Of a stretch of 64,000 nucleotides of DNA, positions 50,830 to 62,297 are shown in pieces; positions within the stretch are counted from its first letter, which is position 1; each line of letters starts with the position of its first letter. This DNA is from Bacillota bacterium (GTDB lineage: Bacteria > Bacillota > Bacilli > Paenibacillales > NBRC-103111): contig JAEWIS010000026.1 of assembly GCA_023386955.1 (NCBI GenBank), positions 62,001-126,000 of the forward strand. The letters run 5' to 3'. A model generated the notes under the pieces. It saw only the letters and a list, made by a program, of their open reading frames with translations, had not been told where the DNA came from and made no database searches. The translations under genes and the position numbers were made by a program.

Positions 50830-51789
50830 GTGCCTATGCTGGATATGCCTCTGGACAAACTGAAGCGCTACCAAGGAATGACGCCGAAGCCGGAGGATTT
50901 TGATGCTTATTGGGAGAAAGCCCTGGAGGAAATGAATGCGGTTGACCCGCAGGTGGAGCTGGTGCCGGCAGCCTTCACCACTCCCTTCGCCGAATGCTTT
51001 CACCTGTTCTTCACGGGCGTGCGCGGCGCCAGAGTGCATGCCAAATATATTCGCCCGAAGCACACGGATACGCCCCACCCGGCGGTGCTCCACTTCCACG
51101 GCTACACAGGCCATTCCGGGGATTGGCAGGACAAGCTGCAGTTTGCCGCTTTGGGCTACTCCTTCGCGGCGCTGGATGTGCGCGGTCAAGGGGGTTTGTC
51201 CGAGGATACGGGGAGCGTGAAGGGCAACACCCACCACGGACACTTCATCCGCGGCTTGGACGACAAGCCGGATAACCTGCTGTTCCGCCATATTTTCCTG
51301 GATACCGCGCTGCTTGCCAAGATTGTGATGGGCTTCGATGAGGTGGATGCCGGCCGTGTCGGCGTTACAGGCTGGTCCCAGGGTGGCGCCCTGACCATGG
51401 CCTGTGCGGCGCTGGTGCCGGAGATCAAGCTGGCGGCGCCGGTTTATCCCTTCTTAAGCGACTACAAGCGCGTTTGGGAGATGGACCTGGCCAAGGATGC
51501 GTATGCGGAGCTCAGAACCTTCTTCCGCCACTTCGATCCCCAGCATAAGCGGGAGGACGAAATTTTTACCCGTCTGGGCTATATCGACATTCAGCACCTG
51601 GCTCCCCGAATTCAGGCCCAAACCTTGATCGGCGTGGGCCTGATGGATAACATCTGCCCGCCGTCCACCCAATTCGCCGCCATCAACAAAATGAATGCTC
51701 CTGTGGAGCTGGAGCTTTACCCGGATTTTGGGCATGAGGGCCTGCCCGGGATGAACGACAAGATTTATGCCTTTTTGCAGCAGCTGTAG
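50830..51789 (+). CDS. CE7 acetylxylan esterase / cephalosporin-C deacetylase
   Basis: 319 residues from GTG 50830 (AAAGGA nine bases upstream), the usual CE7 length. CE7 marks are RGQGG (about 120-124, in ALDVRGQGG), the nucleophile Ser in GVTGWSQGGALTMA (about 177-190) and His in DFGHEGLPG near the end. It removes acetyl groups from xylo-oligosaccharides in the cytoplasm, since no signal peptide is present. It stands alone after the ara operon and fits use of acetylated arabinoxylan. Confidence 0.93.
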   Translation: MPMLDMPLDKLKRYQGMTPKPEDFDAYWEKALEEMNAVDPQVELVPAAFTTPFAECFHLFFTGVRGARVHAKYIRPKHTDTPHPAVLHFHGYTGHSGDWQDKLQFAALGYSFAALDVRGQGGLSEDTGSVKGNTHHGHFIRGLDDKPDNLLFRHIFLDTALLAKIVMGFDEVDAGRVGVTGWSQGGALTMACAALVPEIKLAAPVYPFLSDYKRVWEMDLAKDAYAELRTFFRHFDPQHKREDEIFTRLGYIDIQHLAPRIQAQTLIGVGLMDNICPPSTQFAAINKMNAPVELELYPDFGHEGLPGMNDKIYAFLQQL

Positions 51790-51817
51790 GCCGTTTTCAT
51801 AGTTTTATCCCGTGCAA

Positions 51818-51850
51818 AGCTTGCGGAATCGTCCGCAGGCTTTTTTTGGC
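51818..51850 (+). terminator. terminator of the CE7 esterase gene
   Basis: AGCTTGCGGA pairs with TCCGCAGGCT around ATCG, followed by seven T. Confidence 0.85.
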
Positions 51851-52047
51851 GTTTGTCCCAGAAATGAGGCGGATTTCTCAGGAGTATGACACAATTCGGA
51901 CAAAATCCTGCACAAAATTGAGAGAAGCTGAATTTTTATGGGTAAAAGATTTAAAAATACCTTGAGGCAGCCCCTGAGGCGGCTTTGCAAAACAACCTGG
52001 TATTCTCAATGAATCTTTATTCATTATACAAAAAGGAGGCTTTCTCT

Positions 52048-53310
52048 ATGAAATTGCATATCGCCGCTTGGCAAGTCATTCTCGCTGCCGTGCTGGTACT
52101 CGCTTCAATCGGCATGGATGCAGAGCCTCCGGCTCAAACGGAGGCTGCAGGTACGGCTACACAGGGCACGGTGGTGCCTTCTTCTCTCATAAATGCTTCG
52201 GATCCCGCAGCTCCTAAGCTGGTCCGGCCCCTGGGTTCGCCAAAGCCGGACGAGGTGTCCTTGGCGGCCCTCGAACCTGTGGCTGCCGCTGCCGTTCCCT
52301 TGGCGGCCCTTCAGCCTATCGCAGCAGCGGCTGTTCCCGCTGTCCAGGAAGGAGCTGCACTCCCTGCGGTAGATGCGGCGGGCGCAGCAGCGTCGGCTCT
52401 TGCGGCGGGACCAGCAACCGGAGCAGGTCCGGTTTTCCGCTTTGCCGTCATCAGCGATATTCATGTGGAAGCATGGAATAAGGAGTCCCACACCAAGCTC
52501 CGCAAAGCCTTAACCGATCTGGGCACCCATGCTCCCGGCCAGGCGCTGGTGATTAACGGCGATCTGGGCAACGGACTGCCCAAGGATTATGAGACATTGG
52601 GAAAGCTTATGCAGGAGAATCCTTACCCGGGACAGGTGGTGTACACCATCGGCAACCATGAATTCTACAAGGCCTGGACGGATGCTTCGGGCAAATGGAA
52701 TGAGGCGAATTTCCCTAACGGGGAAACAGCGGAAGCCTCCATTAACCGGTTCCTCCAGTTCACCGGCTATGAGAAGGTGTATCATGATTCATGGATCGAC
52801 GGATATCACTTTGTATTCCTCGGTTCGGAAAGCTACCGTCAGACCGATGACAGCTTCGCTGAAGATGCCTGGCTGTCGGAGAACCAGCTGAATTGGCTGG
52901 AGGGCGTCATGGCGGAGGGGGCGGAGGAGGGCAAACCCATCTTCGTTTTTCTGCACCAGCCCCTTCCTTATACGGTGGCCGGAAGCTACACGGATTTCAA
53001 CAGCCGGGCGGTGGTCCAGCATGACCGACTGAAGGAAATCCTCTCCCGTTATCCCCAGACCGTTTTCTTCTCGGGGCATTCCCATTGGGAGCTGGGTTCA
53101 CCCGGAACGTTTATCCAAGACGAATTTACCATGGTGAATACCTCGTCGGTGCTGACGCCTTACGATACTACGGACAACCCCATTGCCGCAGAGGAGCGGA
53201 AAAGCGAGGGGCTGGTGGTGGAGGTAACCGGCAACCGCGTGCAGATCAAGGGGCGCAACTTCACGGCGGGAGACTGGATTCCGGAGGCCAGCTATACCGT
53301 GGAGCCATGA
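52048..53310 (+). CDS. secreted metallophosphoesterase with Ala/Pro-rich linker
   Basis: 420 residues from ATG 52048 (GGAGG eight bases upstream). A signal peptide or anchor covers about 1-25. A low-complexity linker (about 60-130) contains repeated LAALEPVAAAAVP / LAALQPIAAAAVP units. The calcineurin-like domain has all metal motifs: SDIHVE, NGDLGNG, IGNHEFYK and FSGHSHWELGSPG. It probably hydrolyses phosphate esters outside the cell. The linker repeat may be a wall-spanning spacer. No partner gene adjoins. Confidence 0.85.
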   Translation: MKLHIAAWQVILAAVLVLASIGMDAEPPAQTEAAGTATQGTVVPSSLINASDPAAPKLVRPLGSPKPDEVSLAALEPVAAAAVPLAALQPIAAAAVPAVQEGAALPAVDAAGAAASALAAGPATGAGPVFRFAVISDIHVEAWNKESHTKLRKALTDLGTHAPGQALVINGDLGNGLPKDYETLGKLMQENPYPGQVVYTIGNHEFYKAWTDASGKWNEANFPNGETAEASINRFLQFTGYEKVYHDSWIDGYHFVFLGSESYRQTDDSFAEDAWLSENQLNWLEGVMAEGAEEGKPIFVFLHQPLPYTVAGSYTDFNSRAVVQHDRLKEILSRYPQTVFFSGHSHWELGSPGTFIQDEFTMVNTSSVLTPYDTTDNPIAAEERKSEGLVVEVTGNRVQIKGRNFTAGDWIPEASYTVEP

Positions 53311-53411
53311 ACAGATGAAAAAGCCCTCAAATCGGCTTCGCAGATTTCGGGGCTTGCATAACACATCACGCCTGCAGCTAGGACCATGTTATTTCTGGGC
53401 AGCGTCTAATC

Positions 53412-53453
53412 AAAAAAAGCAGAATAACGGATTTCCGTTACTCTGCCTTTTTG
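53412..53453. terminator. bidirectional terminator between convergent genes
   Basis: GCAGAATAACGGA pairs with TCCGTTACTCTGC, flanked by seven A and five T. It serves the phosphoesterase (plus) and the PatB-like gene (minus). Confidence 0.88.
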
Positions 53454-53480
53454 CTGTTTTTGGGGAGGAGGCGGAACCTT

Positions 53481-54671
53481 CTACTCCGTTTTGCTTCCGG
53501 CCAAGGCGCTGGCCGCCTTTACAAACCGGGCCAACCCCTCCTGCAATGTGGAGCGGGAGCATGCCAGGTTGATCCGCAGGAAACCTTTGCCTTCTGGGCC
53601 ATAAGTGGAGCCTTCATTAAAGGCCACCTGGGCCTTGTGATACATCAGTTCCTTCAGGCCGGTTACGTCCAGCCCGAGCCCCCTGCAGTCCACCCACAGG
53701 AGATAGGTGCTTTCGGGCACCATGGGTTTGACAGCGGGCAGCTCCCGGTTGAGGTAGTCCACTGCAAACTCCAGATTGCCCTTCAGGTATACCAGCAGCT
53801 CGTCCAGCCAGGCTTCGCTTTCGTTATAGGCGGCCAGAATCATGTCCGGGCTGAAAAATCCCGTCATATGCAAGGATAGTGCCTTGATCCGGTAATCGAT
53901 TTTCCGCTTCAATTCCGGGTTTGGGGTAACCATATAAGCGGCCGGCAAACCGGGCAGGTTGAAGGTTTTGGTAGGCGCAATAGTGGTAACCGTAATCTCC
54001 GCCAGCTCCGGCGAAATGGAGGCAATGGGAATATGCTTGTGTCCGGGATAAGCCATATCCGCATGAATTTCGTCGGATACGATGATAACGCCGTACTTGC
54101 GGCACAGCTCGCCGAGCTTCACCAGCTCCTCCCGCTCCCAAACCCGTCCGCCGGGGTTGTGGGGGCTGCACAATAAGAGCAGCTTGGCGCCGTCCTGCAT
54201 CAGCTTTTCCAGGTGGGCGTAGTCCATTTCGTACCGGCCGTTGTGGTGCAAAAGCGGGTTGGCTGCCACCTGGCGGCCGTTCATTTTGATGACATCATAG
54301 AACGGGTAATACACCGGCGATTGCAGAATCACGGCGCCGCCGGGTTCGGTGAACAGCTCCACAGCCAGGCTCAGGGCGGTGACCACGCCGGTAACGGTGG
54401 ACAGCCAGCTTTTTTGGATGGGCCATTGATGGCGCCGGGTGAACCAGTTGGTAATGGCGTCCCAGGCTTCGTCGGGCATCACAGTATAGCCGTATATGCC
54501 TTGCGCGGCGCGGCCTTCAATGGCTTTTTTGATGGCAGGCGGGCTCTCAAAATCCATGTCCGCTACCCATAGCGGCAGTATATCCGGGTTGCCGAACAGT
54601 TTCTCCGACTGGTCCCACTTGTAGGAGTGGGTATTTCTGCGGTCTGGTACTTGATCGAATCGGGAACTCAC
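53481..54671 (-). CDS. patB: PatB/MalY-type C-S lyase (aminotransferase fold)
   Basis: 396 residues of the PLP fold-type I family. The cofactor lysine is in TIAPTKTFNLPGLPAAY (about residue 235), the phosphate/ring contacts in SPVYYPFYDVIK and DEIHADM, and the N-terminus is NTHSYKWD, as in MalY/PatB cystathionine beta-lyases. It would split cystathionine or other cysteine conjugates to thiol, pyruvate and ammonia. Aminotransferase activity is less likely. It is a single gene convergent with the phosphoesterase. Confidence 0.92.
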   Translation of the reverse strand: MSSRFDQVPDRRNTHSYKWDQSEKLFGNPDILPLWVADMDFESPPAIKKAIEGRAAQGIYGYTVMPDEAWDAITNWFTRRHQWPIQKSWLSTVTGVVTALSLAVELFTEPGGAVILQSPVYYPFYDVIKMNGRQVAANPLLHHNGRYEMDYAHLEKLMQDGAKLLLLCSPHNPGGRVWEREELVKLGELCRKYGVIIVSDEIHADMAYPGHKHIPIASISPELAEITVTTIAPTKTFNLPGLPAAYMVTPNPELKRKIDYRIKALSLHMTGFFSPDMILAAYNESEAWLDELLVYLKGNLEFAVDYLNRELPAVKPMVPESTYLLWVDCRGLGLDVTGLKELMYHKAQVAFNEGSTYGPEGKGFLRINLACSRSTLQEGLARFVKAASALAGSKTE

Positions 54672-54897
54672 GGGTAACAGGCCTCCTCCAATAGAACAAT
54701 GTATCCCTTAATCATGGAGGAAAAGGCGGGATTTTTCAAGGGGGAATCCTGTGGGGCGGGAAAGCGCCAGGGACCCGGGGGTGGACAGGAGCGCGGTTAG
54801 ACAAATCAGAACCAGCCGCCTCTCACTAGTCCCACCGTTTTTCGTCTCCACTAGTCCAAACATTCCAGTCCCACCGTTCCAGCCTCTCATAACCGCT

Positions 54898-55920
54898 TTA
54901 ATGCAAATCCGCTACCGAGCGCCGGACCACCAGCTCCGCCGGCAGCAGAATCCGTGTCCAGGCATCCTCGCCGTCCTCATTTTCCTTGTCGGCAATACGC
55001 CCGGTGAGCAGCTGCATCCCCTTGTAGCCGAACTGGTAAGCCTGCTGCGCGGCGACGGTCAGGAACGGGTCGATTTCGCCTACCGGGCCCAGATCATCGA
55101 AGCAGCAGACGGAGATATCCTCCGGCACCCGCAGGCCTTTCTTCCGGATCGCCTGGATGGTCTGGATGGCCATCATGTTATTGCCGCACAGAATGGCGGT
55201 AGGCAGGGGCTGAAGCCCGTCCAGCCACTCTCCGATCCGGGCTAGGCTGCTCCGCGGCGCATACCCCAGCTCCAGAATCCGCTCCGCAGGGACCGGCAGA
55301 TCGTTCAGCTTCAGCGCTTCCTTGTAGGCGGTAGCTCTCAGGCGGGCGCTGGATACATCCGGCGTGCCGTTCACCAGAGCGATTTCCTTATGTCCCAGCC
55401 CCATCATATGCTCCATGAGCATCCGGGTGCCCTCGCGGCTGTCCCCCAGCACCACATCGCTGCCGATGCCCGGCACCTCCCGGTCCAGCAGCACAAACGG
55501 CACACTATGGGCCCGCAGGCTTTCCAGATGGGGCAGGGAGCCATCTCCTGCAGGGGCCACCAGCACCCCGTCCACCCGGGATTTCAGTATGGTGTCAATA
55601 TATTCCCGTTCCTTCTCCAGGCTTTCATCGCTGTTCCCGAACAGCACCCGGTAGCCCAGTTTGTTGGCGGCGTCCTCCGCCCCTCTGGCCAAGGTGGTGA
55701 AGAAGGGGTTGGTGATATCGGTAACCAGCAGAAACAGCACCTGGGTTTCTCGCAACACCAGGCTGCGCGCCATTTCGTTGGGTACATAATTCAATTCCTC
55801 CATGATCCGCTTCACCTTGCTGCGGGTTTTTTCGCTAATCCGTCCCTTATTGTTGATTACCCGGGACACGGTCATGGCGGATACATTCGCTTTTTTGGCT
55901 ATATCGTAGATGGTTACCAT
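54898..55920 (-). CDS. LacI-family regulator of the fucose genes
   Basis: 340 residues. DNA-binding domain YDIAKKANVSAMTVSRVINN (5-24) and hinge NEMARSLVLRET (48-59), then a ribose-binding-like sensor domain (LLVTDITNPFFTTLARGAED at about 64-83, AILCGNNMMAIQTIQAI). It is divergent from fucI. A palindrome GTTATCGGTAAC with the CG centre typical of LacI operators lies at the fucI promoter and again inside fucI, so this protein is the natural candidate to bind both. The effector is probably L-fucose or an intermediate. Confidence 0.88.
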   Translation of the reverse strand: MVTIYDIAKKANVSAMTVSRVINNKGRISEKTRSKVKRIMEELNYVPNEMARSLVLRETQVLFLLVTDITNPFFTTLARGAEDAANKLGYRVLFGNSDESLEKEREYIDTILKSRVDGVLVAPAGDGSLPHLESLRAHSVPFVLLDREVPGIGSDVVLGDSREGTRMLMEHMMGLGHKEIALVNGTPDVSSARLRATAYKEALKLNDLPVPAERILELGYAPRSSLARIGEWLDGLQPLPTAILCGNNMMAIQTIQAIRKKGLRVPEDISVCCFDDLGPVGEIDPFLTVAAQQAYQFGYKGMQLLTGRIADKENEDGEDAWTRILLPAELVVRRSVADLH

Positions 55921-56050
55921 GGTGCTCCTCCTTTCACATGAGTCAAGCCAATCCGGTTTCCGGGAAAACGCCTAACATCCGCAGCAAAAGCCTGCGTGCG
56001 TCCATCTCCGGACGATATGGATATGACACTTATTGTACTGAACAAAAGGA

Positions 56051-56096
56051 TTGACAGCAAGAGGGGAAACTGCTAATTTGGAGTTATCGGTAACTC
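56051..56096 (+). promoter_or_regulatory. fucI promoter and LacI-type operator
   Basis: TTGACA (56051-56056), 17-base spacer, TAATTT (56074-56079), then GAGTTATCGGTAACTC (56081-56096), a perfect 16-base palindrome at the start of transcription. Confidence 0.75.
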
Positions 56097-56122
56097 AATA
56101 ATTTATACGGAGGGATATTGCA

Positions 56123-57910
<1,788 letters not shown>

Positions 57911-57991
57911 CTCGCAATACCGTCCGCTGCGTTGGCGCAGCTGAATGCAGGAGCCTCAAGCTGTAGAGGAAGGGTCCTAGCTGGCGCAGAG

Positions 57992-58181
57992 AAATACCCA
58001 ACTGCAAAAGTGCAGCTAAATTCGACCAAATTAGTTTAAATGGGCAGCTATCCTGCAAAAGTGCAGTTATTTCGTGCAAAAAACTCCCCAATAGGCCTGG
58101 CTCAGTAAAATAACTGCATTTTTGCAGTTGGCTGTACGTAGCGGAGCCCTACCAGGAGAATAACTGCACTTTTGCATTTCG
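57992..58181. repeat. four copies of the TGCAAAAGTGCAGTTATTT palindrome between fucI and fucA
   Basis: Copies lie near 57999 (CTGCAAAAGTGCAG), 58052 (TGCAAAAGTGCAGTTATTT), 58110 (AATAACTGCATTTTTGCAG) and 58162 (AATAACTGCACTTTTGCA), two in each direction and about 55 bases apart. The family matches the copies at 23.67-23.85 kb. There is no gene in 57911-58277. Confidence 0.7.
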
Positions 58182-58277
58182 TAGCGCTTCGAAAGGAATC
58201 TCCGACTGCCCGGCACTTGTCGTATTGGAAGCAAGCTTGACTAGTTTTAAAACCAACAACACTTTAGGAGGTGCCGC

Positions 58278-58940
58278 ATGTCTCAAGCTGTATCGGTTCG
58301 CGAGGAGCTGTGCAAGTATGCCCGGAAAATTGTCGAGAAGGGAATGGTCGTGGGGCCAGGCGGCAATATCTCCGCCCGTGACGGGGACACCATGCTGGTT
58401 TCCCCCAGCGGCTTCGCCTTGGAGGAAATTCTCCCGGAGCAATGGGTAGCCGTATCCATAGCGGACGGTTCCGTTCAAGCCGCCCCCGGTCTGCGTCCTT
58501 CCTCCGAGGTGCTGATGCATCTCTACGGATATCAGGCTAATCCATCCATTGGGGCCATGATCCATACCCATCCCGCCAACTCCATTGCCTTCGGACTCAT
58601 CGGGGAAAAGCTGCCGATCATGTTTCCCGACCAGGCGGCCCTGACGGGTGAAACCGGGTTTGTGCCGTATGTGGTGCCCACTACAGCACTGCTGGCCAAC
58701 GCCGTGAAAGAAAAAATCAATGAATATACCACCCTGCTGCTGGGCAACCACGGTTTGGTGGCCGTTGGCCGCAATCTGCGGGAGGCGTATTACCGGACGG
58801 AGGTTGTGGAGGAGAGTGCACGGATTTATCTTCTGGCCAAAGCTGCCGGGACACCGAAGGTGCTGACCCAGGAGGAATTGGACGAAATCCGCGCCTTGGA
58901 AACAGAAGCGTACCGGATCAAGCTTTTGCAGCAGCAGTAA
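58278..58940 (+). CDS. fucA: L-fuculose-phosphate aldolase (class II aldolase/adducin family)
   Basis: 220 residues. GPGGNISARDGD (about 26-37) binds phosphate, SSEVLMHLYGY supplies the catalytic Glu, MIHTHPANSIAF (about 94-105) gives two zinc His, and LLGNHGLVAVG the third. It cleaves L-fuculose 1-phosphate to dihydroxyacetone phosphate and L-lactaldehyde. AGGAGGTG precedes ATG 58278. The nearby fucI supports the assignment, although ribulose- or rhamnulose-phosphate aldolases look similar. A terminator follows. Confidence 0.88.
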   Translation: MSQAVSVREELCKYARKIVEKGMVVGPGGNISARDGDTMLVSPSGFALEEILPEQWVAVSIADGSVQAAPGLRPSSEVLMHLYGYQANPSIGAMIHTHPANSIAFGLIGEKLPIMFPDQAALTGETGFVPYVVPTTALLANAVKEKINEYTTLLLGNHGLVAVGRNLREAYYRTEVVEESARIYLLAKAAGTPKVLTQEELDEIRALETEAYRIKLLQQQ

Positions 58941-58961
58941 TTTAGAGTGAACACCCATACA

Positions 58962-59011
58962 AGGATTGCCGGAAGCGGATCTCCGCTGGCCAGGCAATCC
59001 TCTTTTATTTT
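58962..59011 (+). terminator. terminator of fucA
   Basis: AGGATTGCC pairs with GGCAATCCT, with an inner AGCGGA/TCCGCT stem, then CTTTTATTTT. Confidence 0.8.
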
Positions 59012-59198
59012 CAGGAAAAAAGTGGCATCGACATTGGCTTCAAAAATATGGATGAATTGTGACAAAAAATATACGTTTCCTCCTCCGTTTCCCGATCATT
59101 CGGCAAATGTGAGATGCGTCACGGTTGTCCATTTTCCTTTCATCATATACTGTCCTTAGCAGGAACGGGTTGGACAATGCGACAAAGGATGTGAGTGT

Positions 59199-59396
59199 AT
59201 GCCGGATCACGATATTCACCAGCGCCTGGAAGCTCTCACCACTCGGCTGTACCGTCTGGTGGACGAGAAGAATGGCAATCTGGTTGACCCTGGCGTTATT
59301 GCCGTCAGCCAAGAGATGGATGGATTGATCGTCAGCATTCAGCGTGCCCAGCTGCGGGCGCGGCAGCAGGATTCCGTATCCGTTCGATTAGCCTGA
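59199..59396 (+). CDS. Spo0E-like aspartyl-phosphate phosphatase
   Basis: 65 residues, two helices with the family signature SQEMDGLI (about 37-44; consensus Ser-x-x-Leu/Met-Asp-x-Leu-Ile). Such proteins dephosphorylate Spo0A~P and delay sporulation. The ATG 59199 has AAGGA nine bases upstream. The C-terminal tail is Arg/Gln-rich. It lies upstream of sporulation genes but has its own unit. Confidence 0.8.
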   Translation: MPDHDIHQRLEALTTRLYRLVDEKNGNLVDPGVIAVSQEMDGLIVSIQRAQLRARQQDSVSVRLA

Positions 59397-59463
59397 TCGG
59401 TTCCCCTTCCCATTCGCCCGGCATAGGATATGATGTATTCCGGTATAGATGGGAGCATTGCAT

Positions 59464-59541
59464 ATGGCAGCTTCGGATTCCATGATTTTTATCTTGGTTT
59501 TATTTATTTTGCTGGTGCTGGTATTGCTTCTTTTTATGTAA
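59464..59541 (+). CDS. 25-residue hydrophobic peptide (YjcZ-like)
   Basis: MAASDSMIFILVLFILLVLV continues as LLLFM to the stop. It is one transmembrane helix with a short polar N-terminus, close in form to the small YjcZ/SscA-type sporulation peptides of Bacillota. GGGAG lies eight bases before the ATG and a strong terminator follows at 59556. It is too short for a family claim, but its setting between Spo0E-like and spoVA genes fits. Confidence 0.55.
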   Translation: MAASDSMIFILVLFILLVLVLLLFM

Positions 59542-59555
59542 ATCAACTATGCGTT

Positions 59556-59610
59556 GCCCCTGGAGACCGACAGGTTAGCCTGTCCGGTTTCCGGGGGTTT
59601 TTGTTTTTTT
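59556..59610 (+). terminator. terminator after the small hydrophobic peptide
   Basis: CCCC.GGA.ACCGACAGG pairs with CCTGTCCGGTTTCCGGGGG, followed by TTTTTG and a second T-run. Confidence 0.85.
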
Positions 59611-59679
59611 CTCATATTTTGCGGCGGATTGACACATAATTTGTCTTGAAGCTCAAGGCTTGGAATGGAGGAGGTACAC

Positions 59680-60405
59680 ATGTTGGGGTGGGGCCAAATT
59701 ACAATTCGAGCAGTGGGCGCTCTGATCATGCTCTTTGTGTTGACCCGCATTCTGGGAAAAAAGCAGATTTCGCAGCTCACCTTCTTCGAGTATATAACGG
59801 GGATCGTCATTGGTGATTTAGCCGGTTTTCTCTCCACAGATGTAGAGGCGGACTACATGCATGGCGTTATTGCCATGATCGTTTGGTTCTCTATTCCGTT
59901 ATTGGCGGAACTGCTGGCCATGAAGAGCAAGGTGGTCCGAAACCTTTTGGAAGGGAAGGGGACGGTATTTATTAAGTCCGGCAAAGTCCTGGAGCGCAAT
60001 CTCCGCAAGGAGCGTTACACTACAGACGAGCTTCTGGAGCAGCTGCGTACCAAAAGTGTATTTAATCCTGCGGATGTGGAGTTTGCCATTCTGGAGGCCA
60101 GCGGGGATTTAAGCGTCATGCTTAAGGAGGAGAATCAGCCGCTAACACCCAAGGATATCGGTCAGCATCCCAAACGAATCCGGCCGCCCCAGGCGGTGAT
60201 CATGGATGGTACGGTGCAGGATGAAGGGCTGAATGCCTTGGGCTTTAACCGCCAATGGCTGGAACAGCGTCTGCAGCAGTCCGGTACCAAGGTGGATGAT
60301 GTATTCCTGGCTGTGGCGGATGAAAACGGGGGCATGTATACGGATTTTTACAAGGACAATTTTAAGCCTCCCGTCAAACGGCGCAAGTGGCGCGGGCGGA
60401 AATAA
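59680..60405 (+). CDS. DUF421 (YetF-like) membrane protein, first gene of a spoVA operon
   Basis: 241 residues from ATG 59680, with GGAGGAGGT just upstream; the longer start at 59665 overlaps that ribosome site. Three membrane segments (about 5-25, 38-58, 62-80) precede a soluble DUF421 domain beginning KVVRNLLEGKGTVFIKSGKV. In Bacillus and Clostridium, DUF421 genes often travel with spoVA genes and affect germination or heat resistance of spores. It is 17 bases from spoVAC, so it belongs to that operon. Confidence 0.85.
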   Translation: MLGWGQITIRAVGALIMLFVLTRILGKKQISQLTFFEYITGIVIGDLAGFLSTDVEADYMHGVIAMIVWFSIPLLAELLAMKSKVVRNLLEGKGTVFIKSGKVLERNLRKERYTTDELLEQLRTKSVFNPADVEFAILEASGDLSVMLKEENQPLTPKDIGQHPKRIRPPQAVIMDGTVQDEGLNALGFNRQWLEQRLQQSGTKVDDVFLAVADENGGMYTDFYKDNFKPPVKRRKWRGRK

Positions 60406-60422
60406 AGGAAGGAGGGGTTAGA

Positions 60423-60902
60423 ATGGCCAATCAGACATATGATGCCGAGAAAAAGGCCAAGAAGCAGCAGGATTATCAGAAGCTCGCCGGACAGGTTGCA
60501 CCAAAACGGCCCATACTCAAGAACTGTGTCCGTGCCTTTTTTGTAGGGGGCCTGGTTTGTGTAATCGGACAATGCTTTACCTTCATCTATGAGAAATGGC
60601 TCCACTTCGACAAGGAAACCTCAGGCAACCCGACGGTTGCCACTATGATTCTGATTTCAGTGATCCTGACCAGCTTCGGCGTATACGACAAAATCGCCCA
60701 ATGGGCCGGCGCAGGCTCCGCGGTGCCGGTAACGGGCTTTGCCAACTCCATGTGCTCCGCGGCACTGGAGCACCGGAGTGAGGGGCTTGTGCTGGGTGTG
60801 GGCGGCAACATGTTCAAGCTGGCCGGTTCGGTTATTGTGTTTGGCACCGTGGCAGCCTTTTTTGTGGGCTTATTACACTGGATCTTTACGTATGGAGGTT
60901 GA
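60423..60902 (+). CDS. spoVAC: stage V sporulation protein AC
   Basis: 159 residues from ATG 60423 (GGAGG seven bases upstream). Four to five membrane segments, with the family core FFVGGLVCVIGQCFTFIY and AGAGSAVPVTGFANSMCSAA (about 98-117). SpoVAC forms the mechanosensitive channel in the inner spore membrane through which dipicolinic acid passes during sporulation and germination. spoVAD follows after 5 bases. Confidence 0.95.
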   Translation: MANQTYDAEKKAKKQQDYQKLAGQVAPKRPILKNCVRAFFVGGLVCVIGQCFTFIYEKWLHFDKETSGNPTVATMILISVILTSFGVYDKIAQWAGAGSAVPVTGFANSMCSAALEHRSEGLVLGVGGNMFKLAGSVIVFGTVAAFFVGLLHWIFTYGG

Positions 60903-60907
60903 GCGCG

Positions 60908-61924
60908 ATGCTTGTGGGTCGGCAAAGCTGGATTTTTGACAAGCCTCCGGTCATTATCGGAGCGGCTACGGCTGTTGGTCCGGATGAAGCGGCCGGGCCC
61001 TTGGGCAAACACTTCGATATTGCTTTTCCCGATAACCGGCTGGGGGAAAAAACCTGGGAGAAGGCGGAGAAGAAGCTGATGGAAACGGCCGCCGAAGAAG
61101 CCTTAAAAAAAGCGGGTGTAGACGGGCAAAGCGTTAACTTCTTTGTTGGCGGAGATCTGATGAATCAGATTATCAGCTCCAGCTTTGCGGCACGGACGCT
61201 GGAAATTCCCTATCTGGGCATATTCGGGGCCTGCTCCACGGCGATGGAAGGACTGGCGTTGGGAGCCATGCTGGTATCCACAGGCTCCGCGCAGTACGTG
61301 GTAGCCGGCACCTGCAGCCATAACTGTACAGTGGAGAAGCAGTTCCGCTATCCCACCGAATACGGCTCGCAGAAGCCGCCTACAGCGCAGTTTACAGTAA
61401 CCGGCGCAGGAGCCTCCGTACTGGCTCCCCAGGGCAAAGGGCCGCGGGTCACTCGGGCCACAATCGGCAAGGTGGTGGACATGGGAATCAAGGACCCCTT
61501 CAACATGGGGGCCGCTATGGCTCCTGCGGCGGTAAACACCATCGAAACCCATTTCCGCGAGTTCAACCTGCAGCCGGATGAATATGACTTGGTGATTACC
61601 GGGGATTTGGCTACAGTGGGCCATCAGATTGCGGTGGAGCTGTTTGCCCAGCATGCATTTCCTATTGATAAGATAAACTTTCAGGATTGCGGCATTCTCA
61701 TTTATGACCGGGAGAAGCAGGATGTCCAGGCAGGGGGAAGCGGCTGCGGCTGCAGTGCCACCGTCACCTACGGCTATCTGCTCAAGCAATTGGCGGAAGG
61801 GAAGCTCAATAAGATTCTGGTGGTGGCTACAGGTGCGCTTTTGTCCCCGTTATCCTACCAGCAGGGAGAAAGCATCCCGTGTATCGCCCATGCTGTAGCC
61901 ATCGAAGGCGGAAGGGGGGATTAA
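60908..61924 (+). CDS. spoVAD: stage V sporulation protein AD
   Basis: 338 residues from ATG 60908 (GGAGG nine bases upstream). It has a thiolase-like fold: [18 protein letters not shown] (about 106-123) corresponds to the nucleophile loop and [10 protein letters not shown] follows later. It binds dipicolinic acid on the spore inner membrane but is not an active thiolase. It lies between spoVAC and spoVAE, in the usual order. The two-gene overlap style (1-base gap to spoVAE) points to tight co-translation. Confidence 0.95.
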   Translation: MLVGRQSWIFDKPPVIIGAATAVGPDEAAGPLGKHFDIAFPDNRLGEKTWEKAEKKLMETAAEEALKKAGVDGQSVNFFVGGDLMNQIISSSFAARTLEIPYLGIFGACSTAMEGLALGAMLVSTGSAQYVVAGTCSHNCTVEKQFRYPTEYGSQKPPTAQFTVTGAGASVLAPQGKGPRVTRATIGKVVDMGIKDPFNMGAAMAPAAVNTIETHFREFNLQPDEYDLVITGDLATVGHQIAVELFAQHAFPIDKINFQDCGILIYDREKQDVQAGGSGCGCSATVTYGYLLKQLAEGKLNKILVVATGALLSPLSYQQGESIPCIAHAVAIEGGRGD

Positions 61925-61925
61925 T

Positions 61926-62285
61926 GTGGATGCAATGATGTTTCTCAAGGCTTTCCTGGTAGGGGGAGCCATCTGTGTGCTGGGGCAGATCATGATGGAT
62001 GCCATGAAGCTGACACCCGCCCATACCATGAGCGCGCTGGTGGTGCTGGGCGCCATTGTGGACGGTCTCGGCTGGTATGACCCCTTCGTCAAATTCGCCG
62101 GAGCAGGAGCAACGGTGCCGATCACCAGCTTCGGTAATTCTCTGGTGCATGGCGCCTTGGAGCATGCGGACAAGCACGGCTTCATCGGGATAGTAATGGG
62201 GATCTTCGAGCTGACCAGTGCCGGCATCTCGGCGGCGATCATTTTTTCATTCCTGGCAGCCCTGTTTTTCCGCCCCAAGGGATAA
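61926..62285 (+). CDS. spoVAE: stage V sporulation protein AE (AEb type)
   Basis: 119 residues from GTG 61926 (GGGGGG six bases upstream). Four membrane segments. The core [20 protein letters not shown] (about 59-78) parallels that of SpoVAC, showing shared ancestry. It forms part of the dipicolinate channel complex. No spoVAA, spoVAB, spoVAEa or spoVAF is present here, so the operon is the compact C-D-Eb form. Confidence 0.94.
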   Translation: MDAMMFLKAFLVGGAICVLGQIMMDAMKLTPAHTMSALVVLGAIVDGLGWYDPFVKFAGAGATVPITSFGNSLVHGALEHADKHGFIGIVMGIFELTSAGISAAIIFSFLAALFFRPKG

Positions 62286-62297
62286 AAGCTGTCGAAG